Notes: a model not told the origin generated them from the sequence alone. A DNA stretch of 64,000 nt from G965200765 sp965200765 (GCA_965200765.1 OZ241380.1:2046001-2110000); one strand, 5' to 3'. Positions 34,977 to 45,384 are shown, counted from the stretch's first letter. Made by a program: numbers and translations.

Positions 34977-35816
34977 ATGGCAGGCGAAGTAGAGTCCTCA
35001 TCAGCTTATATCAAGCATCACTTGCAAAACCTTGCCTTCGGTAACCATCCCGAGCACGGTTGGGGCATTGCACATGGTGCCGAAGAAGCTCGCGAAATGG
35101 GATTCTGGGCGATTCATTTGGACAGCATGTTTTGGTCCATTGTGCTTGGCGCCTTGTTTCTCTGGTTGTTTCGCCGTGTTGCCAAAAAGATGTCCAGCGG
35201 CGAACCCGGCGGATTACAGAATTTTATCGAATGGGTTGTCGATTTTATTCAGGAAAATGTGCAAAGCTCGTTTTCCGGCAAGAACGATCTTGTTGCGCCA
35301 CTGGCGCTGACCCTGTTTGTCTGGATACTGCTGATGAACTTCATGGATCTGGTGCCGGTAGACTGGATCCCCCATCTTGCAACCCTGATGGGAATTCCCT
35401 ACATGAAAGTGGTGCCAACCAACGATCCCAATATTACTTTTTCGCTGGCATTGTCGGTCTTCGTACTCATGATTTACTACAGTATCAAGATCAAAGGACT
35501 TGGCGGCTTTGTTGGTGAGTTGACGTTGCAACCGTTCGGCAAGTGGATGTTGCCGGTCAACCTGTTTCTGGAAACTATCGCACTGGTGGCCAAACCCTTG
35601 TCGCACTCGTTGCGATTATTCGGCAATCTGTATGCCGGAGAAATGATTTTTATTCTGATTGCCCTGTTGTTCGGAGCCGGCTGGTCGTTGGCCATTGCCG
35701 GCGGCATTCTGCAATGGGCCTGGGCAGTGTTTCATGTACTCATTGTCCTGCTACAAGCATTTATCTTTATGGTGCTTACGATTGTCTATCTGGATATGGC
35801 GCACCATAAACACTAA
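34977..35816 (+). CDS. atpB: ATP synthase Fo subunit a
   Basis: This 279-residue membrane protein forms the proton half-channels. The essential arginine is Arg213 in SLRLFGNLYAGEM. Several transmembrane helices are visible, and the PLALTLFVWILLMNFMDL segment is typical. It lies between atpI and atpE. Confidence 0.98.
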   Translation: MAGEVESSSAYIKHHLQNLAFGNHPEHGWGIAHGAEEAREMGFWAIHLDSMFWSIVLGALFLWLFRRVAKKMSSGEPGGLQNFIEWVVDFIQENVQSSFSGKNDLVAPLALTLFVWILLMNFMDLVPVDWIPHLATLMGIPYMKVVPTNDPNITFSLALSVFVLMIYYSIKIKGLGGFVGELTLQPFGKWMLPVNLFLETIALVAKPLSHSLRLFGNLYAGEMIFILIALLFGAGWSLAIAGGILQWAWAVFHVLIVLLQAFIFMVLTIVYLDMAHHKH

Positions 35817-35866
35817 ACTATTAACCAATGTTCATTACACTCGAAAGCTAGTTCGGAGAAGATATT

Positions 35867-36097
35867 ATGGAAGCAGCGGTGTTATTCGTCGCAGGAGCAG
35901 TATTGCTAGGTCTGGGAGCTGTGGGAGCGGCAGTAGGTATCGGTATTCTGGCGGCCCGGTTTATCGAGGCAATTGCTCGTCAACCGGAGCTGTTGCCGAT
36001 GCTGCGCGTTCAATTCTTTATTATGATGGGGCTTGTCGATGCAGTTCCAATGATCGGTGTCGGTATTGCTTTCTATATATTGTTCGCGGTCGCGTGA
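35867..36097 (+). CDS. atpE: ATP synthase Fo subunit c
   Basis: This 76-residue hairpin of two membrane helices joined by the ARQPE loop (Arg38-Gln39-Pro40) has the proton-binding carboxylate Asp58 in GLVDAVPMI. Aspartate here, with none of the Na+-site residues, points to a proton-driven enzyme. A conserved Gly-rich first helix (GLGAVGAAVGIGI) packs the ring. Confidence 0.98.
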   Translation: MEAAVLFVAGAVLLGLGAVGAAVGIGILAARFIEAIARQPELLPMLRVQFFIMMGLVDAVPMIGVGIAFYILFAVA

Positions 36098-36150
36098 CAA
36101 GTCAGCAATTGTTTATCGACTTGTCCAGGATCTGTGTGAGGTAACGACTC

Positions 36151-36621
36151 ATGAATATTAATGCAACCCTTATTGGTCAGACGATTACTTTCATAATTTT
36201 CGTCTGGTTCTGTATGAAATTCATCTGGCCGCCGATTATGAATGCGCTGGAAGAACGGCGCAAGACCATCGCAGATGGGCTTGCGGCCGCCGAAGAAGGA
36301 CAACGCAATCGGGAAAAGAGCGAGCAAGATGCGGCAGAAATCATCGAGCAAGCCAAGGCGCAAGCTCAGGAAATCATCAATCGGGCTGAGAATCGTGGCA
36401 AGGAAATGGTGGAAGAGTCCAAAAATGACGCCAAGGTTGAAGGCGAGCGAATGCTGGCCACCGCGCAGGCCGATATTGAACTCGAAAGCAATCGCGCTCG
36501 CGAAGCACTTCGGCAACAGCTGGCACAACTGGCGGTCGAAGGTGCGCGGCAAATTCTTGGCAAAGAAGTTGATCCGCAAGTACATGACAAAATGTTGTCC
36601 GATCTGGCAAAGAACCTGTAA
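36151..36621 (+). CDS. atpF: ATP synthase Fo subunit b
   Basis: This 156-residue subunit has one N-terminal membrane helix (LIGQTITFIIFVWFCMKFIW region) and a long charged coiled-coil stalk, the standard AtpF build and length. It links Fo to F1 as the peripheral stalk. The stop is 14 bp before the preferred atpH start. Confidence 0.98.
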   Translation: MNINATLIGQTITFIIFVWFCMKFIWPPIMNALEERRKTIADGLAAAEEGQRNREKSEQDAAEIIEQAKAQAQEIINRAENRGKEMVEESKNDAKVEGERMLATAQADIELESNRAREALRQQLAQLAVEGARQILGKEVDPQVHDKMLSDLAKNL

Positions 36622-36635
36622 CCGGATTGCTGAAA

Positions 36636-37172
36636 GTGGCTGACCTGTCCAACATTGCCCGTCCTTATGCTCAAGCCATCTTTGCATTGGCATACGAAGC
36701 CGGCGAACTGGAGCATTGGTCCAAATCTCTGAATTTGCTGCAAGAAATTGTTGGCAACCCCGATATGGAAAAGGTTGTCAACGACCCGCGCATTACCCGA
36801 GTGCAAGTCCGGGACCTGGTACTGGAACTCGGCGGCGATGCCTTTTCGGAACCAGTGAAAAATCTGATTCGACTGGTGGCACAGAATCGACGCTGGAACG
36901 TAGTACCGTCCATCACCCGACTGTATGAACAGTTGCGTGCTGAATCCGAAGGCATTGTCGAAGCAGAACTGGAAACCGCATTCCCGGTAAGCCCGGAACA
37001 ATCCGAGTTGGTTTCAAATGCTCTGGAGAATGCATTGGGACAGAAAATTCGATTGCACAGCCGCGTCAATCAGGATCTGATCGGCGGCGCCGTGATTCGG
37101 GCCGGGGACTGGGTAATTGACGGATCGATTCAAGCACGGTTGGCAAAGTTGGCCACCACACTCGGCGTATAA
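36636..37172 (+). CDS. atpH: ATP synthase F1 subunit delta
   Basis: This 178-residue subunit caps F1 and joins it to subunit b. It begins MADLSNIARPYAQAIF from GTG at 36636, the usual family N-terminus; a TTG at 36627 would add three residues. The C-terminal VNQDLIGGAVIRAGDWVIDGS segment is the conserved OSCP signature. Confidence 0.96.
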   Translation: MADLSNIARPYAQAIFALAYEAGELEHWSKSLNLLQEIVGNPDMEKVVNDPRITRVQVRDLVLELGGDAFSEPVKNLIRLVAQNRRWNVVPSITRLYEQLRAESEGIVEAELETAFPVSPEQSELVSNALENALGQKIRLHSRVNQDLIGGAVIRAGDWVIDGSIQARLAKLATTLGV

Positions 37173-37230
37173 GCCTGTTTTAACTAATGTACCATAGAAC
37201 TGCCATTCTTAAACCAAGAGGAAATACCCA

Positions 37231-38778
37231 ATGGCAATGCAATTAAACCCGTCTGAAATTAGTGAACTGATCAAAGCCAAACTTGTTGATTTCGATGCGA
37301 CGGCGCAAGCGCGTAGCGAAGGCACAGTCGTACTGCTGACGGACGGTATCGTTCGAGTTCATGGACTGGCAGATGCCCTGCAAGGTGAAATGCTGGAATT
37401 TCCCGGCGATACCTTCGGGCTGGCATTGAATCTGGAACAGGATTCAGTCGGCGCCGTGATTCTCGGCGACTACGAACATATTACTGAAGGAGATACGGTT
37501 CGTTGTACCGGACGAATTCTTGAAGTGCCCACCGGGGCTGGTCTTTTGGGTCGTGTCGTTGACTCCTTGGGGCGACCGATTGACGGCAAGGGTCCTGTTG
37601 ACTTCGCGGCCAGCGCACCCATAGAAAAAGTAGCGCCGGGAGTGATTACCCGACAATCGGTATCGGAACCCGTGCAAACCGGCCTGAAATCAATCGACTC
37701 GATGGTGCCAATCGGGCGTGGACAACGGGAATTGATTATTGGAGACCGTCAAACCGGCAAGACGGCACTGGCAATCGATACTATCATCAATCAAAAGGGT
37801 ACCGGCATCAAGTGCATCTATGTCGCTATCGGCCAAAAGATTTCAAGTATCGCCAATGTCGTCAGAAAACTTGAAGAACATGGTGCACTGGAGCACACCA
37901 TTATTGTTTCTGCTTCGGCCGCAGAAAGTGCCGCCATGCAGTATATTGCTCCCTATTCGGGTTGCACGATGGGCGAGTATTTTCGCGACCGCGGCGAAGA
38001 TGCACTGGTCATTTATGACGATTTGACCAAGCAGGCGTGGGCCTATCGCCAAATATCCCTGCTACTGCGACGCCCGCCGGGTCGGGAAGCCTATCCCGGC
38101 GATGTTTTCTATTTGCATTCAAGACTGCTGGAACGCGCCGCACGGATCAATGCTGAATATGTTGAATCCCTGACCAACGGTGAAGTCAAGGGCCAAACCG
38201 GTTCGCTGACTGCACTGCCCGTAATTGAAACTCAGGCCGGAGACGTGTCAGCATTCGTGCCTACTAACGTAATTTCAATTACCGACGGTCAGATTTATCT
38301 GGAAAGCGATTTGTTCAACGCCAACATTCGACCGGCGATCAATGCAGGCTTGTCCGTATCCCGGGTAGGCGGAGCGGCTCAAACGCCAATCATCAAGAAA
38401 ATCGGCGGCGGTATTCGACTGGCACTTGCACAGTATCGCGAACTTGCGGCGTTTTCACAATTTGCCTCGGATCTGGATGAGGCGACCAGAAAGCAACTGG
38501 AACGAGGCGAGCGGGTAACCGAAGTGATGAAGCAAGCCCAATATGAACCCATGTCAGTTGCAGCGATGGCATTTTCCCTGTTTGCTGTGAACGAAGGCTA
38601 TCTGGACGATGTTGATATCAAAAAAGTTGTTCCTTTCGAGCAATCCATGCAGGCTCATTTGCGCTCCAGCCATGGAAAATTGCTGGATGAAATCAATAAA
38701 AACCCGGATTACAACGACGAAGTTGTTGCCAAGATGAAAGCGGCAATGGACGATTTTGTCAAAAACGGTTCCTGGTAG
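37231..38778 (+). CDS. atpA: ATP synthase F1 subunit alpha
   Basis: This 515-residue non-catalytic nucleotide-binding subunit has the P-loop GDRQTGKT at 171-178 and the family segment RRPPGREAYPGDVFYLHSRL. Length and start (MAMQLNPSEIS) are standard. It alternates with beta in the F1 head. Confidence 0.99.
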   Translation: MAMQLNPSEISELIKAKLVDFDATAQARSEGTVVLLTDGIVRVHGLADALQGEMLEFPGDTFGLALNLEQDSVGAVILGDYEHITEGDTVRCTGRILEVPTGAGLLGRVVDSLGRPIDGKGPVDFAASAPIEKVAPGVITRQSVSEPVQTGLKSIDSMVPIGRGQRELIIGDRQTGKTALAIDTIINQKGTGIKCIYVAIGQKISSIANVVRKLEEHGALEHTIIVSASAAESAAMQYIAPYSGCTMGEYFRDRGEDALVIYDDLTKQAWAYRQISLLLRRPPGREAYPGDVFYLHSRLLERAARINAEYVESLTNGEVKGQTGSLTALPVIETQAGDVSAFVPTNVISITDGQIYLESDLFNANIRPAINAGLSVSRVGGAAQTPIIKKIGGGIRLALAQYRELAAFSQFASDLDEATRKQLERGERVTEVMKQAQYEPMSVAAMAFSLFAVNEGYLDDVDIKKVVPFEQSMQAHLRSSHGKLLDEINKNPDYNDEVVAKMKAAMDDFVKNGSW

Positions 38779-38820
38779 AAAGCAGAATAACATCATTACT
38801 TCAAGCATCACGAACTAGCA

Positions 38821-39684
38821 ATGTCAGTTGCAAAAGAAATTCGCACCAAAATTCGGAGTATTGAAAATACTCAGAAAATCACTTCGGCCATGGAAATGGT
38901 TGCAGCCAGCAAAATGCGCCGCGCACAGGATCGCATGCATGCGGCACGCCCGTACGCAGAAATCATCACTACGGTGGTCTCGCACATGAAGCATGGAACG
39001 CTGGAATACAAGCATCCGTTTGTGGTGGACCGCGAACCTTCTGTAGTCGGCTACATCGTGATCAGCACCGACAGAGGTCTGTGCGGCGGTTTGAACATCA
39101 ATCTGTTTCGCTCTGTTGTAGATGCAATTGCTGACTGGGACAGCAAGGGAATAAAACTTGAAGTTGGTGCGATCGGCAAGAAAGCATTGGGGTTTTTCAG
39201 AGGATTTGGTGCCAACGTGGTCTGCGAAACCTCGCAACTGGGTGACGCACCAACAATCACTGACTTGATAGGTGCTGTAAAAGTCATGCTGGATGCCTAC
39301 TATGACAACCGAATTGACCGGTTGTACTTGGCAAGCAATCGATTCGTCAACACCATGACCCAGCAACCGGTCATCGAACAATTGATTCCGATTCATATAC
39401 CGAAACCGATTGAAGTGCTCGCACACCATTGGGACTACATATACGAACCGGAATCCACAGGAGTCGTCAATGCGCTCATGGAGCGCTATGTAGAGTCAGT
39501 CGTATATCGCGGGGTTATTGAAAACAACGCCTGCGAACAGTCGGCAAGAATGGTGGCCATGAAAGCTGCAACCGACAATGCCGGCAACTTGATTGACGAA
39601 CTGAACCTGATTTACAACAAGGCGCGGCAGGCCGCGATCACCCAGGAGATTTCTGAAATCGTTGGTGGTGCAGATGCAGTCTGA
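38821..39684 (+). CDS. atpG: ATP synthase F1 subunit gamma
   Basis: This 287-residue rotor-shaft protein has the N-terminal helix IRTKIRSIENTQKITSAMEM and the C-terminal ARQAAITQEISEIVGGA, both family hallmarks. STDRGLCGGLNINLF is the conserved core. It lies between atpA and atpD. Confidence 0.98.
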   Translation: MSVAKEIRTKIRSIENTQKITSAMEMVAASKMRRAQDRMHAARPYAEIITTVVSHMKHGTLEYKHPFVVDREPSVVGYIVISTDRGLCGGLNINLFRSVVDAIADWDSKGIKLEVGAIGKKALGFFRGFGANVVCETSQLGDAPTITDLIGAVKVMLDAYYDNRIDRLYLASNRFVNTMTQQPVIEQLIPIHIPKPIEVLAHHWDYIYEPESTGVVNALMERYVESVVYRGVIENNACEQSARMVAMKAATDNAGNLIDELNLIYNKARQAAITQEISEIVGGADAV

Positions 39685-39746
39685 TGCACTGAAACAAATG
39701 AACATCAATTCCATGAATAAAGGAATCCTCAACCAGAGAGGTAGAC

Positions 39747-41126
39747 ATGACAAAAGGTAAAATCGTTGAAATTATCGGTGCCGTAGTAGATGTTGAATTC
39801 GAACGGGGCGAAGTACCAAACGTTTTCGATGCATTATTAGTCGAGAACTCCGGACTCACCCTTGAAGTTCAGCAACAGATGGGCGATGGCGTAGTCCGAA
39901 CGATTGCGATGGGTTCAAGCGACGGTCTCCAGCGCGGATTATCAGTGACAAATACTGGGGAACCAATCAAGGTACCGGTCGGTGAACCCACTTTGGGACG
40001 AATCATGAATGTTCTGGGCGAGCCGGTCGACGAAGCCGGTCCGGTTGAAGCCAAAGAGCATTGGCCGATTCATCGCAAGGCGCCCGGCTATACCGAACAG
40101 GCAGCCTCCGTTGAAATTCTCGAAACCGGGATCAAGGTGATTGACCTGATCATGCCGATTGCAAAAGGCGGCAAAATCGGCTTGTTCGGCGGTGCCGGTG
40201 TTGGCAAGACCGTTACACTGATGGAGTTGATCCGGAATATCGCAATCGAACACGCCGGATACTCGGTTTTCGCCGGTGTTGGCGAGCGCACCAGAGAAGG
40301 CAATGACTTCTACCATGAAATGCGGGAAGCAGATGTTCTGAACAAGGTTGCTCTGGTTTACGGACAAATGAACGAGCCACCCGGGAACCGACTTCGAGTC
40401 GCCTTGGCCGGCTTGACAATATCGGAGTTCTTTCGCGACGAAGGTCGGGACGTGTTGCTGTTCGTAGATAACATCTATCGCTACACGCTGGCCGGGGTAG
40501 AAGTATCAGCGTTGCTGGGTCGCATGCCCTCAGCAGTGGGTTATCAACCGACGCTGGCAGCCGAAATGGGAATCCTGCAGGAACGCATTACTTCGACTCG
40601 CACCGGATCCATTACATCATTCCAGGCAGTTTATGTTCCGGCAGACGATCTTACCGACCCGTCTCCGGCCACTACATTTGCACATCTGGATGCAACTCTG
40701 GTATTGTCGCGGCAAATCGCTGAACTAGGCATCTACCCGTCGGTCGACCCGCTCGATTCTACCAGTCGCCAACTGGATCCTCTAGTGGTGGGTGTTGAAC
40801 ACTACGAAACTGCACGTGCGGTTCAGGGTACATTGCAACGATACAAGGAACTGCGAGACATCATCGCCATTCTGGGCATGGACGAATTGTCCGACGAGGA
40901 CAAGCAGATTGTTTCCCGGGCCCGTAAAATTCAGCGATTTCTTTCGCAACCATTCTTTGTGGCCGAGACCTTCACCGGTACTCCCGGCAAGTATGTACCA
41001 CTTGCAGAAACCATCAAGGGATTCAAAGGCATCGTAAATGGCGATTACGACGATATACCTGAACAGGCGTTCTATATGGTGGGACCAATTGAAGAAGTCG
41101 TTGAATCCGCCAAGGAAGTTGCCTGA
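39747..41126 (+). CDS. atpD: ATP synthase F1 subunit beta
   Basis: This 459-residue catalytic subunit has Walker A GGAGVGKT at 148-155, the catalytic glutamate in FAGVGERTREGNDFY, and the Walker B region VLLFVDNIYRYTLAG. The DDLTDPSPATTFAHLDA loop is also conserved. It makes ATP in the F1 head. Confidence 0.99.
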   Translation: MTKGKIVEIIGAVVDVEFERGEVPNVFDALLVENSGLTLEVQQQMGDGVVRTIAMGSSDGLQRGLSVTNTGEPIKVPVGEPTLGRIMNVLGEPVDEAGPVEAKEHWPIHRKAPGYTEQAASVEILETGIKVIDLIMPIAKGGKIGLFGGAGVGKTVTLMELIRNIAIEHAGYSVFAGVGERTREGNDFYHEMREADVLNKVALVYGQMNEPPGNRLRVALAGLTISEFFRDEGRDVLLFVDNIYRYTLAGVEVSALLGRMPSAVGYQPTLAAEMGILQERITSTRTGSITSFQAVYVPADDLTDPSPATTFAHLDATLVLSRQIAELGIYPSVDPLDSTSRQLDPLVVGVEHYETARAVQGTLQRYKELRDIIAILGMDELSDEDKQIVSRARKIQRFLSQPFFVAETFTGTPGKYVPLAETIKGFKGIVNGDYDDIPEQAFYMVGPIEEVVESAKEVA

Positions 41127-41160
41127 TTGGAATTATTGATCAAGGGGATGAGATCAGATT

Positions 41161-41589
41161 ATGGCAAGCATCCGGGTTGAAATCGTAAGTGCAGAAGAAG
41201 CGCTTTGGTCCGGGGAAGGCACCATGGTGTTTGTACCTGGTGAATTGGGCGAGATGGGCATTTCCCCCCAGCACGCACCATTGTTATCGCGGCTGAAGCC
41301 AGGCGATGTCAGAGTTCAGAAAGAAAATGGCGAAGAAGAATTCTTTTTTGTATCCGGAGGCTTGCTGGAAATTCAACCGCATCAAGTGACGATCTTGTCG
41401 GACACGGCAATTCGCGCACAAGATCTGGATGAATCCAAAGCACTTGAAGCTCAACAGCGGGCCGAACGGGATCTTCGGGAGAAGAAGTCCACCATGGAGC
41501 TGGCAAAAGCCAAAGCGGAATTGGTACAAGCTGCCGCCGAACTTCGTGCCTTGGAGAAACTCAGGAAAACTTCTCAGCGGAGACATTAG
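41161..41589 (+). CDS. atpC: ATP synthase F1 subunit epsilon
   Basis: This 142-residue subunit has an N-terminal beta sandwich (ALWSGEGTMVFVPGELGEMGI) and a C-terminal helical hairpin that regulates ATP hydrolysis. It closes the atp operon, 34 bp before glmU on the same strand. Confidence 0.97.
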   Translation: MASIRVEIVSAEEALWSGEGTMVFVPGELGEMGISPQHAPLLSRLKPGDVRVQKENGEEEFFFVSGGLLEIQPHQVTILSDTAIRAQDLDESKALEAQQRAERDLREKKSTMELAKAKAELVQAAAELRALEKLRKTSQRRH

Positions 41590-41622
41590 TGCCTCTGCGC
41601 CCAAGCTACCTCGGAAAATAGC

Positions 41623-42999
41623 TTGCCTACATCCGAAGTTGTCATTTTGGCAGGTGGCAGAGGAGTGCGCATGCACTCTGGAAAACCAAAGGTTCTGCAG
41701 CAAATTGGCGGACGACCGATGCTTCATTATGTGCTGGAATGTGCACAACACGTCGGTTTTGATTCAACTCATGTTGTGTACGGATCCTGTTATCGTGAAC
41801 TACAAAGCAAATTCCCGCACGACTCAATTCACTGGGTAGAGCAATCCGAACCGTTGGGGACCGGCCATGCACTGATGCAGGCAATGCCGCATGTTGACGA
41901 AGATTCAATCGTGTGCGTACTGTATGGAGACAATCCGTTCGTTCAACCGGATACCATTGCCAGATTACTGGAACCCGCGAACAGGGGTCAGCTGAGCTTG
42001 CTCACTTTTTTCCCTGATGACCCGACCGGATACGGCCGCATCTTGCGCGATGACCGCAATCGTCTTGTTGATGTTGTTGAAGAAAAGGACGCAACCGAAG
42101 AACAGCGAACAATCCGCGAAGTCAACGCCGGGAATTTGACATCACCGGCAAAATTTCTGCGACGCTGGCTCAAACAATTGAAGAACAACAACGCACAGAA
42201 AGAGTACTACTTGACTGATGTTATACGCATGGCAGTACAGGACGGCGTACCCGTAACGACTTGTCACCCTTCAAGGGCCATGGAAGCGGCGGGGGCCAAC
42301 AATCGAATGGAGCAAGCTGAACTGGAACGGGCATTTCAATTGAACAATGCAAGAGAATTGATGGAAAAAGGGGTCGAAATTGTTGATCCGGCGAGATTTG
42401 ACCTGCGCGGCAACTGTGAAGCGGGAAAAGATTGTCGCATTGATGTCAATGTAGTTCTGGAAGGCGAGGTCATCCTGCACGACAATGTTGAGATTGGAGC
42501 AAACTGCGTCATACGCGACTCCCAATTCAAAGACAATGTAAAAATTCTTCCAAACTGCGTGATTGAAGATGCGGTTGTGGAAGCAGGCGGCGTGCTCGGA
42601 CCGTTTTCCCGAATTCGACCCGGTACCAAAATCGGTGAAGACTGCAAGGTGGGCAACTTTGTGGAAATCAATCGTTCGTCGCTTGGCAACCGCACCAAGG
42701 CAAATCATCTGGCTTACATCGGAGATGCTGACATCGGCGACGAAGTCAATGTAGGGGCAGGCAGTATCACCTGCAACTATGATGGCAAGAACAAGCACAA
42801 AACCCGTATCGGTGACCGCGTATTTGTCGGGTCCAATACATCGTTGGTGGCACCAATTGAAGTCGGTGACGACGCGATGGTTGGTGCCGGTTCCACTGTA
42901 TCTGAAGATGTAGATCAAGAACAACTGGTGGTCGAACGCGGTCGAATTGTAAAAGCCCGGGCAAGTCGAGTTCGACCCAAATTCTCACAAAAGCAGTAA
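41623..42999 (+). CDS. glmU: Bifunctional N-acetylglucosamine-1-P uridyltransferase/acetyltransferase
   Basis: This 458-residue enzyme makes UDP-GlcNAc for peptidoglycan and lipopolysaccharide. The N-terminal uridyltransferase has LAGGRGVRMHSGKPKVLQ (from residue 9) and the C-terminal half is a left-handed beta-helix of hexapeptide repeats with KANHLAYIGDADIGDEVNVG. It starts at a TTG and ends 4 bp before glmS, a common gammaproteobacterial order. Confidence 0.97.
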   Translation: MPTSEVVILAGGRGVRMHSGKPKVLQQIGGRPMLHYVLECAQHVGFDSTHVVYGSCYRELQSKFPHDSIHWVEQSEPLGTGHALMQAMPHVDEDSIVCVLYGDNPFVQPDTIARLLEPANRGQLSLLTFFPDDPTGYGRILRDDRNRLVDVVEEKDATEEQRTIREVNAGNLTSPAKFLRRWLKQLKNNNAQKEYYLTDVIRMAVQDGVPVTTCHPSRAMEAAGANNRMEQAELERAFQLNNARELMEKGVEIVDPARFDLRGNCEAGKDCRIDVNVVLEGEVILHDNVEIGANCVIRDSQFKDNVKILPNCVIEDAVVEAGGVLGPFSRIRPGTKIGEDCKVGNFVEINRSSLGNRTKANHLAYIGDADIGDEVNVGAGSITCNYDGKNKHKTRIGDRVFVGSNTSLVAPIEVGDDAMVGAGSTVSEDVDQEQLVVERGRIVKARASRVRPKFSQKQ

Positions 43000-43003
43000 A
43001 ACA

Positions 43004-44839
43004 ATGTGCGGAATCATAGGAGCCATATCATTTAGCGATGTAGTGCCGCGGCTGATTGAAGGCATGAAAAATCTGGAATATCGCGGCTATGATTCAGCAG
43101 GAATCGCCGCGATCAATCCTGATGGAAATTTCGAGCGAGCACGATGCGCGGGTCGTGTCGACGACCTGAAACGAAAAATTTCCAATGGATCAAAAGTTGA
43201 AGGTACCACTGCAATCGCACACACCCGCTGGGCCACACACGGTGCACCCAGCACCGAAAATGCTCATCCATTTATTTGCAACAACCGGGTTGCGATCGTT
43301 TGCAACGGCATCGTGGAAAACTATGAAGAACTTCGCAATCGACAACTGAAGGATGGTTACACATTCGGGTCAGAAACTGATACTGAAGTTGTCCTGCATG
43401 AACTGGATGAACGACTGGCGGCTGATATGAGTCTGAAAGATGCGGTTCAAGATACCGTCAAGCATTTGGACGGGTCGTATGCGTTTGCGGCACTCAGCAC
43501 GAATGAACCTGGCAAGATCGTCATTGCGCGAAGCGGATGCCCCCTCATTGTCGGACTTGCAAAAAACGAGATTTTCTTTGCATCTGATATTCCAGCACTA
43601 GCTAGCTTTTCCGACAAAATCATTTTGTTGGAAAACGGCGATATTGCTGTATTGGCCAAGGATGCAGAAGTCTCCATTTTCAACAAGGACGACCAGCAAC
43701 AGAAGCGTAAAATCCAAAGTCTCCGCCAGCAACGATTTCAGGTGGATATTGGGGAGTATAACCACTTCACTCAAAAGGAGATATTTGAACAGGCAAGCGT
43801 CATTGCTGAAACCCTGGAACGCCGAATTTCTCAATCGCGTCTGCTGGAAGAAGAATCGTTCGGCACGATTGCAAGACATGTGTTCGACGAGGCGCAGGCA
43901 ATCAAGATTCTTGCTTGCGGAACAAGTTATTTTGCCGGGTTGGTGGCGAAATTTTGGTTGGAGTCATTCGGAGTTCCCTGCGATGTTGAAATTGCTAGCG
44001 AATTCCGTTCACGCAAACCGGTGGTACCAGACAACTGTCTCGTTGTTGCAATTTCGCAATCCGGGGAAACCGCGGATACGCTTTCAGCACTGAGCCGGGC
44101 CAAAGAACTCGGCTTCAAGAGTTCTCTGGCAATTTGTAACTCACCTTACAGCTCGCTCGTTCGGGAAACAGACTTGTCATTTTTGACACATGCCGGTCCG
44201 GAAATTGGTGTCGCGTCTACCAAGGCGTTCACAACACAACTAGTATCACTACTGTTGCTGACCATCGCTTTGGCAAAACGGAAGAACGATTTTTCGGCCG
44301 AGCAAGAAATTGTAAAAGAGCTCCGGGCACTTCCACAAAGAATCGAAAAAGCCTTGCAATTGAATCAGGAAATTTCCCGAATTGCTGAAATGTTTGCCGA
44401 CAAGCAACATGCCTTGTTTCTGGGACGCGGCATTCATTACCCGATTGCTCAGGAAGGCGCACTGAAGCTGAAGGAAATCTCCTACATTCACGCAGAAGCC
44501 TACCCGGCAGGTGAACTGAAGCATGGCCCGCTCGCACTCGTTGATGCCAATATGCCGACGGTTGCTGTTGCGCCGAACAATCATCTGCTGGCAAATCTGA
44601 AAGCAAACATTCAGGAAGTCAGGGCCAGAGGCGGCAAACTCATCGTATTCTCCGATAGGGATGCACCGATTGTGGGAGAAGAATCAATAGAAATTCTTCG
44701 AATCACTCCATCCGGAGAATACACTTCGCCGATCATTCACACAATTGCACTGCAACTGCTAGCTTACCATGTTGCAGTCATCAAGGGTACTGACATAGAC
44801 AAGCCAAGAAATCTTTCAAAGTCGGTAACGGTCGAATAA
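43004..44839 (+). CDS. glmS: Glutamine-fructose-6-phosphate aminotransferase
   Basis: This 611-residue enzyme makes glucosamine 6-phosphate from fructose 6-phosphate and glutamine. The N-terminal glutaminase begins MCGIIGAISF with Cys2 as nucleophile, and two SIS domains follow (SQSGETADTLSAL; LFLGRGIHYPIAQEGALKLK). The C-terminus KPRNLSKSVTVE is the family signature. No glmS ribozyme would be expected in this lineage and none is seen in the 4-bp gap. Confidence 0.98.
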   Translation: MCGIIGAISFSDVVPRLIEGMKNLEYRGYDSAGIAAINPDGNFERARCAGRVDDLKRKISNGSKVEGTTAIAHTRWATHGAPSTENAHPFICNNRVAIVCNGIVENYEELRNRQLKDGYTFGSETDTEVVLHELDERLAADMSLKDAVQDTVKHLDGSYAFAALSTNEPGKIVIARSGCPLIVGLAKNEIFFASDIPALASFSDKIILLENGDIAVLAKDAEVSIFNKDDQQQKRKIQSLRQQRFQVDIGEYNHFTQKEIFEQASVIAETLERRISQSRLLEEESFGTIARHVFDEAQAIKILACGTSYFAGLVAKFWLESFGVPCDVEIASEFRSRKPVVPDNCLVVAISQSGETADTLSALSRAKELGFKSSLAICNSPYSSLVRETDLSFLTHAGPEIGVASTKAFTTQLVSLLLLTIALAKRKNDFSAEQEIVKELRALPQRIEKALQLNQEISRIAEMFADKQHALFLGRGIHYPIAQEGALKLKEISYIHAEAYPAGELKHGPLALVDANMPTVAVAPNNHLLANLKANIQEVRARGGKLIVFSDRDAPIVGEESIEILRITPSGEYTSPIIHTIALQLLAYHVAVIKGTDIDKPRNLSKSVTVE

Positions 44840-44898
44840 TCGTTGCAGGCGATTTGCCTTGAAAGATATAGCCCAAGGCATGCAAATGCTACAGTGAA

Positions 44899-45384
44899 CT
44901 ATTTTGGCAGGTGATTCAGAAGATCCTCTTTCGTTACCAATCCGATGTGTCGATAAACAATCTTGCCTTCCGGCGATACTACGAAGGTAGTTGGCATACC
45001 TTTGAGCGGTTCAAACGGAATTAGTGGAACCTCTCCAATCCGAAGGACAAGATAGTCCATCTTCATGGTTTCCATAAATTTTCTAAGTCTTGCCGTTTCA
45101 ATTTCTTCAAAGGCGATGCCGATAACGACTGGCTGAACAGGCTTCTCCATCTTTGCAAGTTCGCTCAGCATGGGTATTTCCTTGATGCAGGGACTACACC
45201 AGGTCGCCCAGAAGTTCACGATGACCCAACTGCCGCGGTAATCTGAAAGGCGATGCATCTTGCCATCTATGTCCGGAAGTTCAAAATCAACCGTTTCGCT
45301 TTGAGCAACTGCAACAGAAACCTGCCCAGCAAGCGTGAAAGCTACCAATACTACAGCCAGTGCTGATTGAGTTGATTTGAGCAT
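44899..45384 (-). CDS. TlpA-like periplasmic thioredoxin
   Basis: From ATG at 45384 the protein has 161 residues: a signal peptide (LAVVLVAFTLAGQVSVAVAQ region) and a thioredoxin-like domain with WATWCSPC (Cys63, Cys66). VNFWATWC and GMPTTFVVSPEG are typical of TlpA/ResA proteins, which reduce disulfides in the periplasm, often for cytochrome c maturation. The frame extends to 45432 but the start at 45384 gives a normal signal peptide. It is convergent with glmS. Confidence 0.88.
   Translation of the reverse strand: MLKSTQSALAVVLVAFTLAGQVSVAVAQSETVDFELPDIDGKMHRLSDYRGSWVIVNFWATWCSPCIKEIPMLSELAKMEKPVQPVVIGIAFEEIETARLRKFMETMKMDYLVLRIGEVPLIPFEPLKGMPTTFVVSPEGKIVYRHIGLVTKEDLLNHLPK

Noticed and set aside
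44855..44880. Hairpin TGCCTTG/CAAGGCA between glmS and the TlpA-like gene as terminator
   Set aside because: The loop is 12 nt and there is no T-tract on either side.
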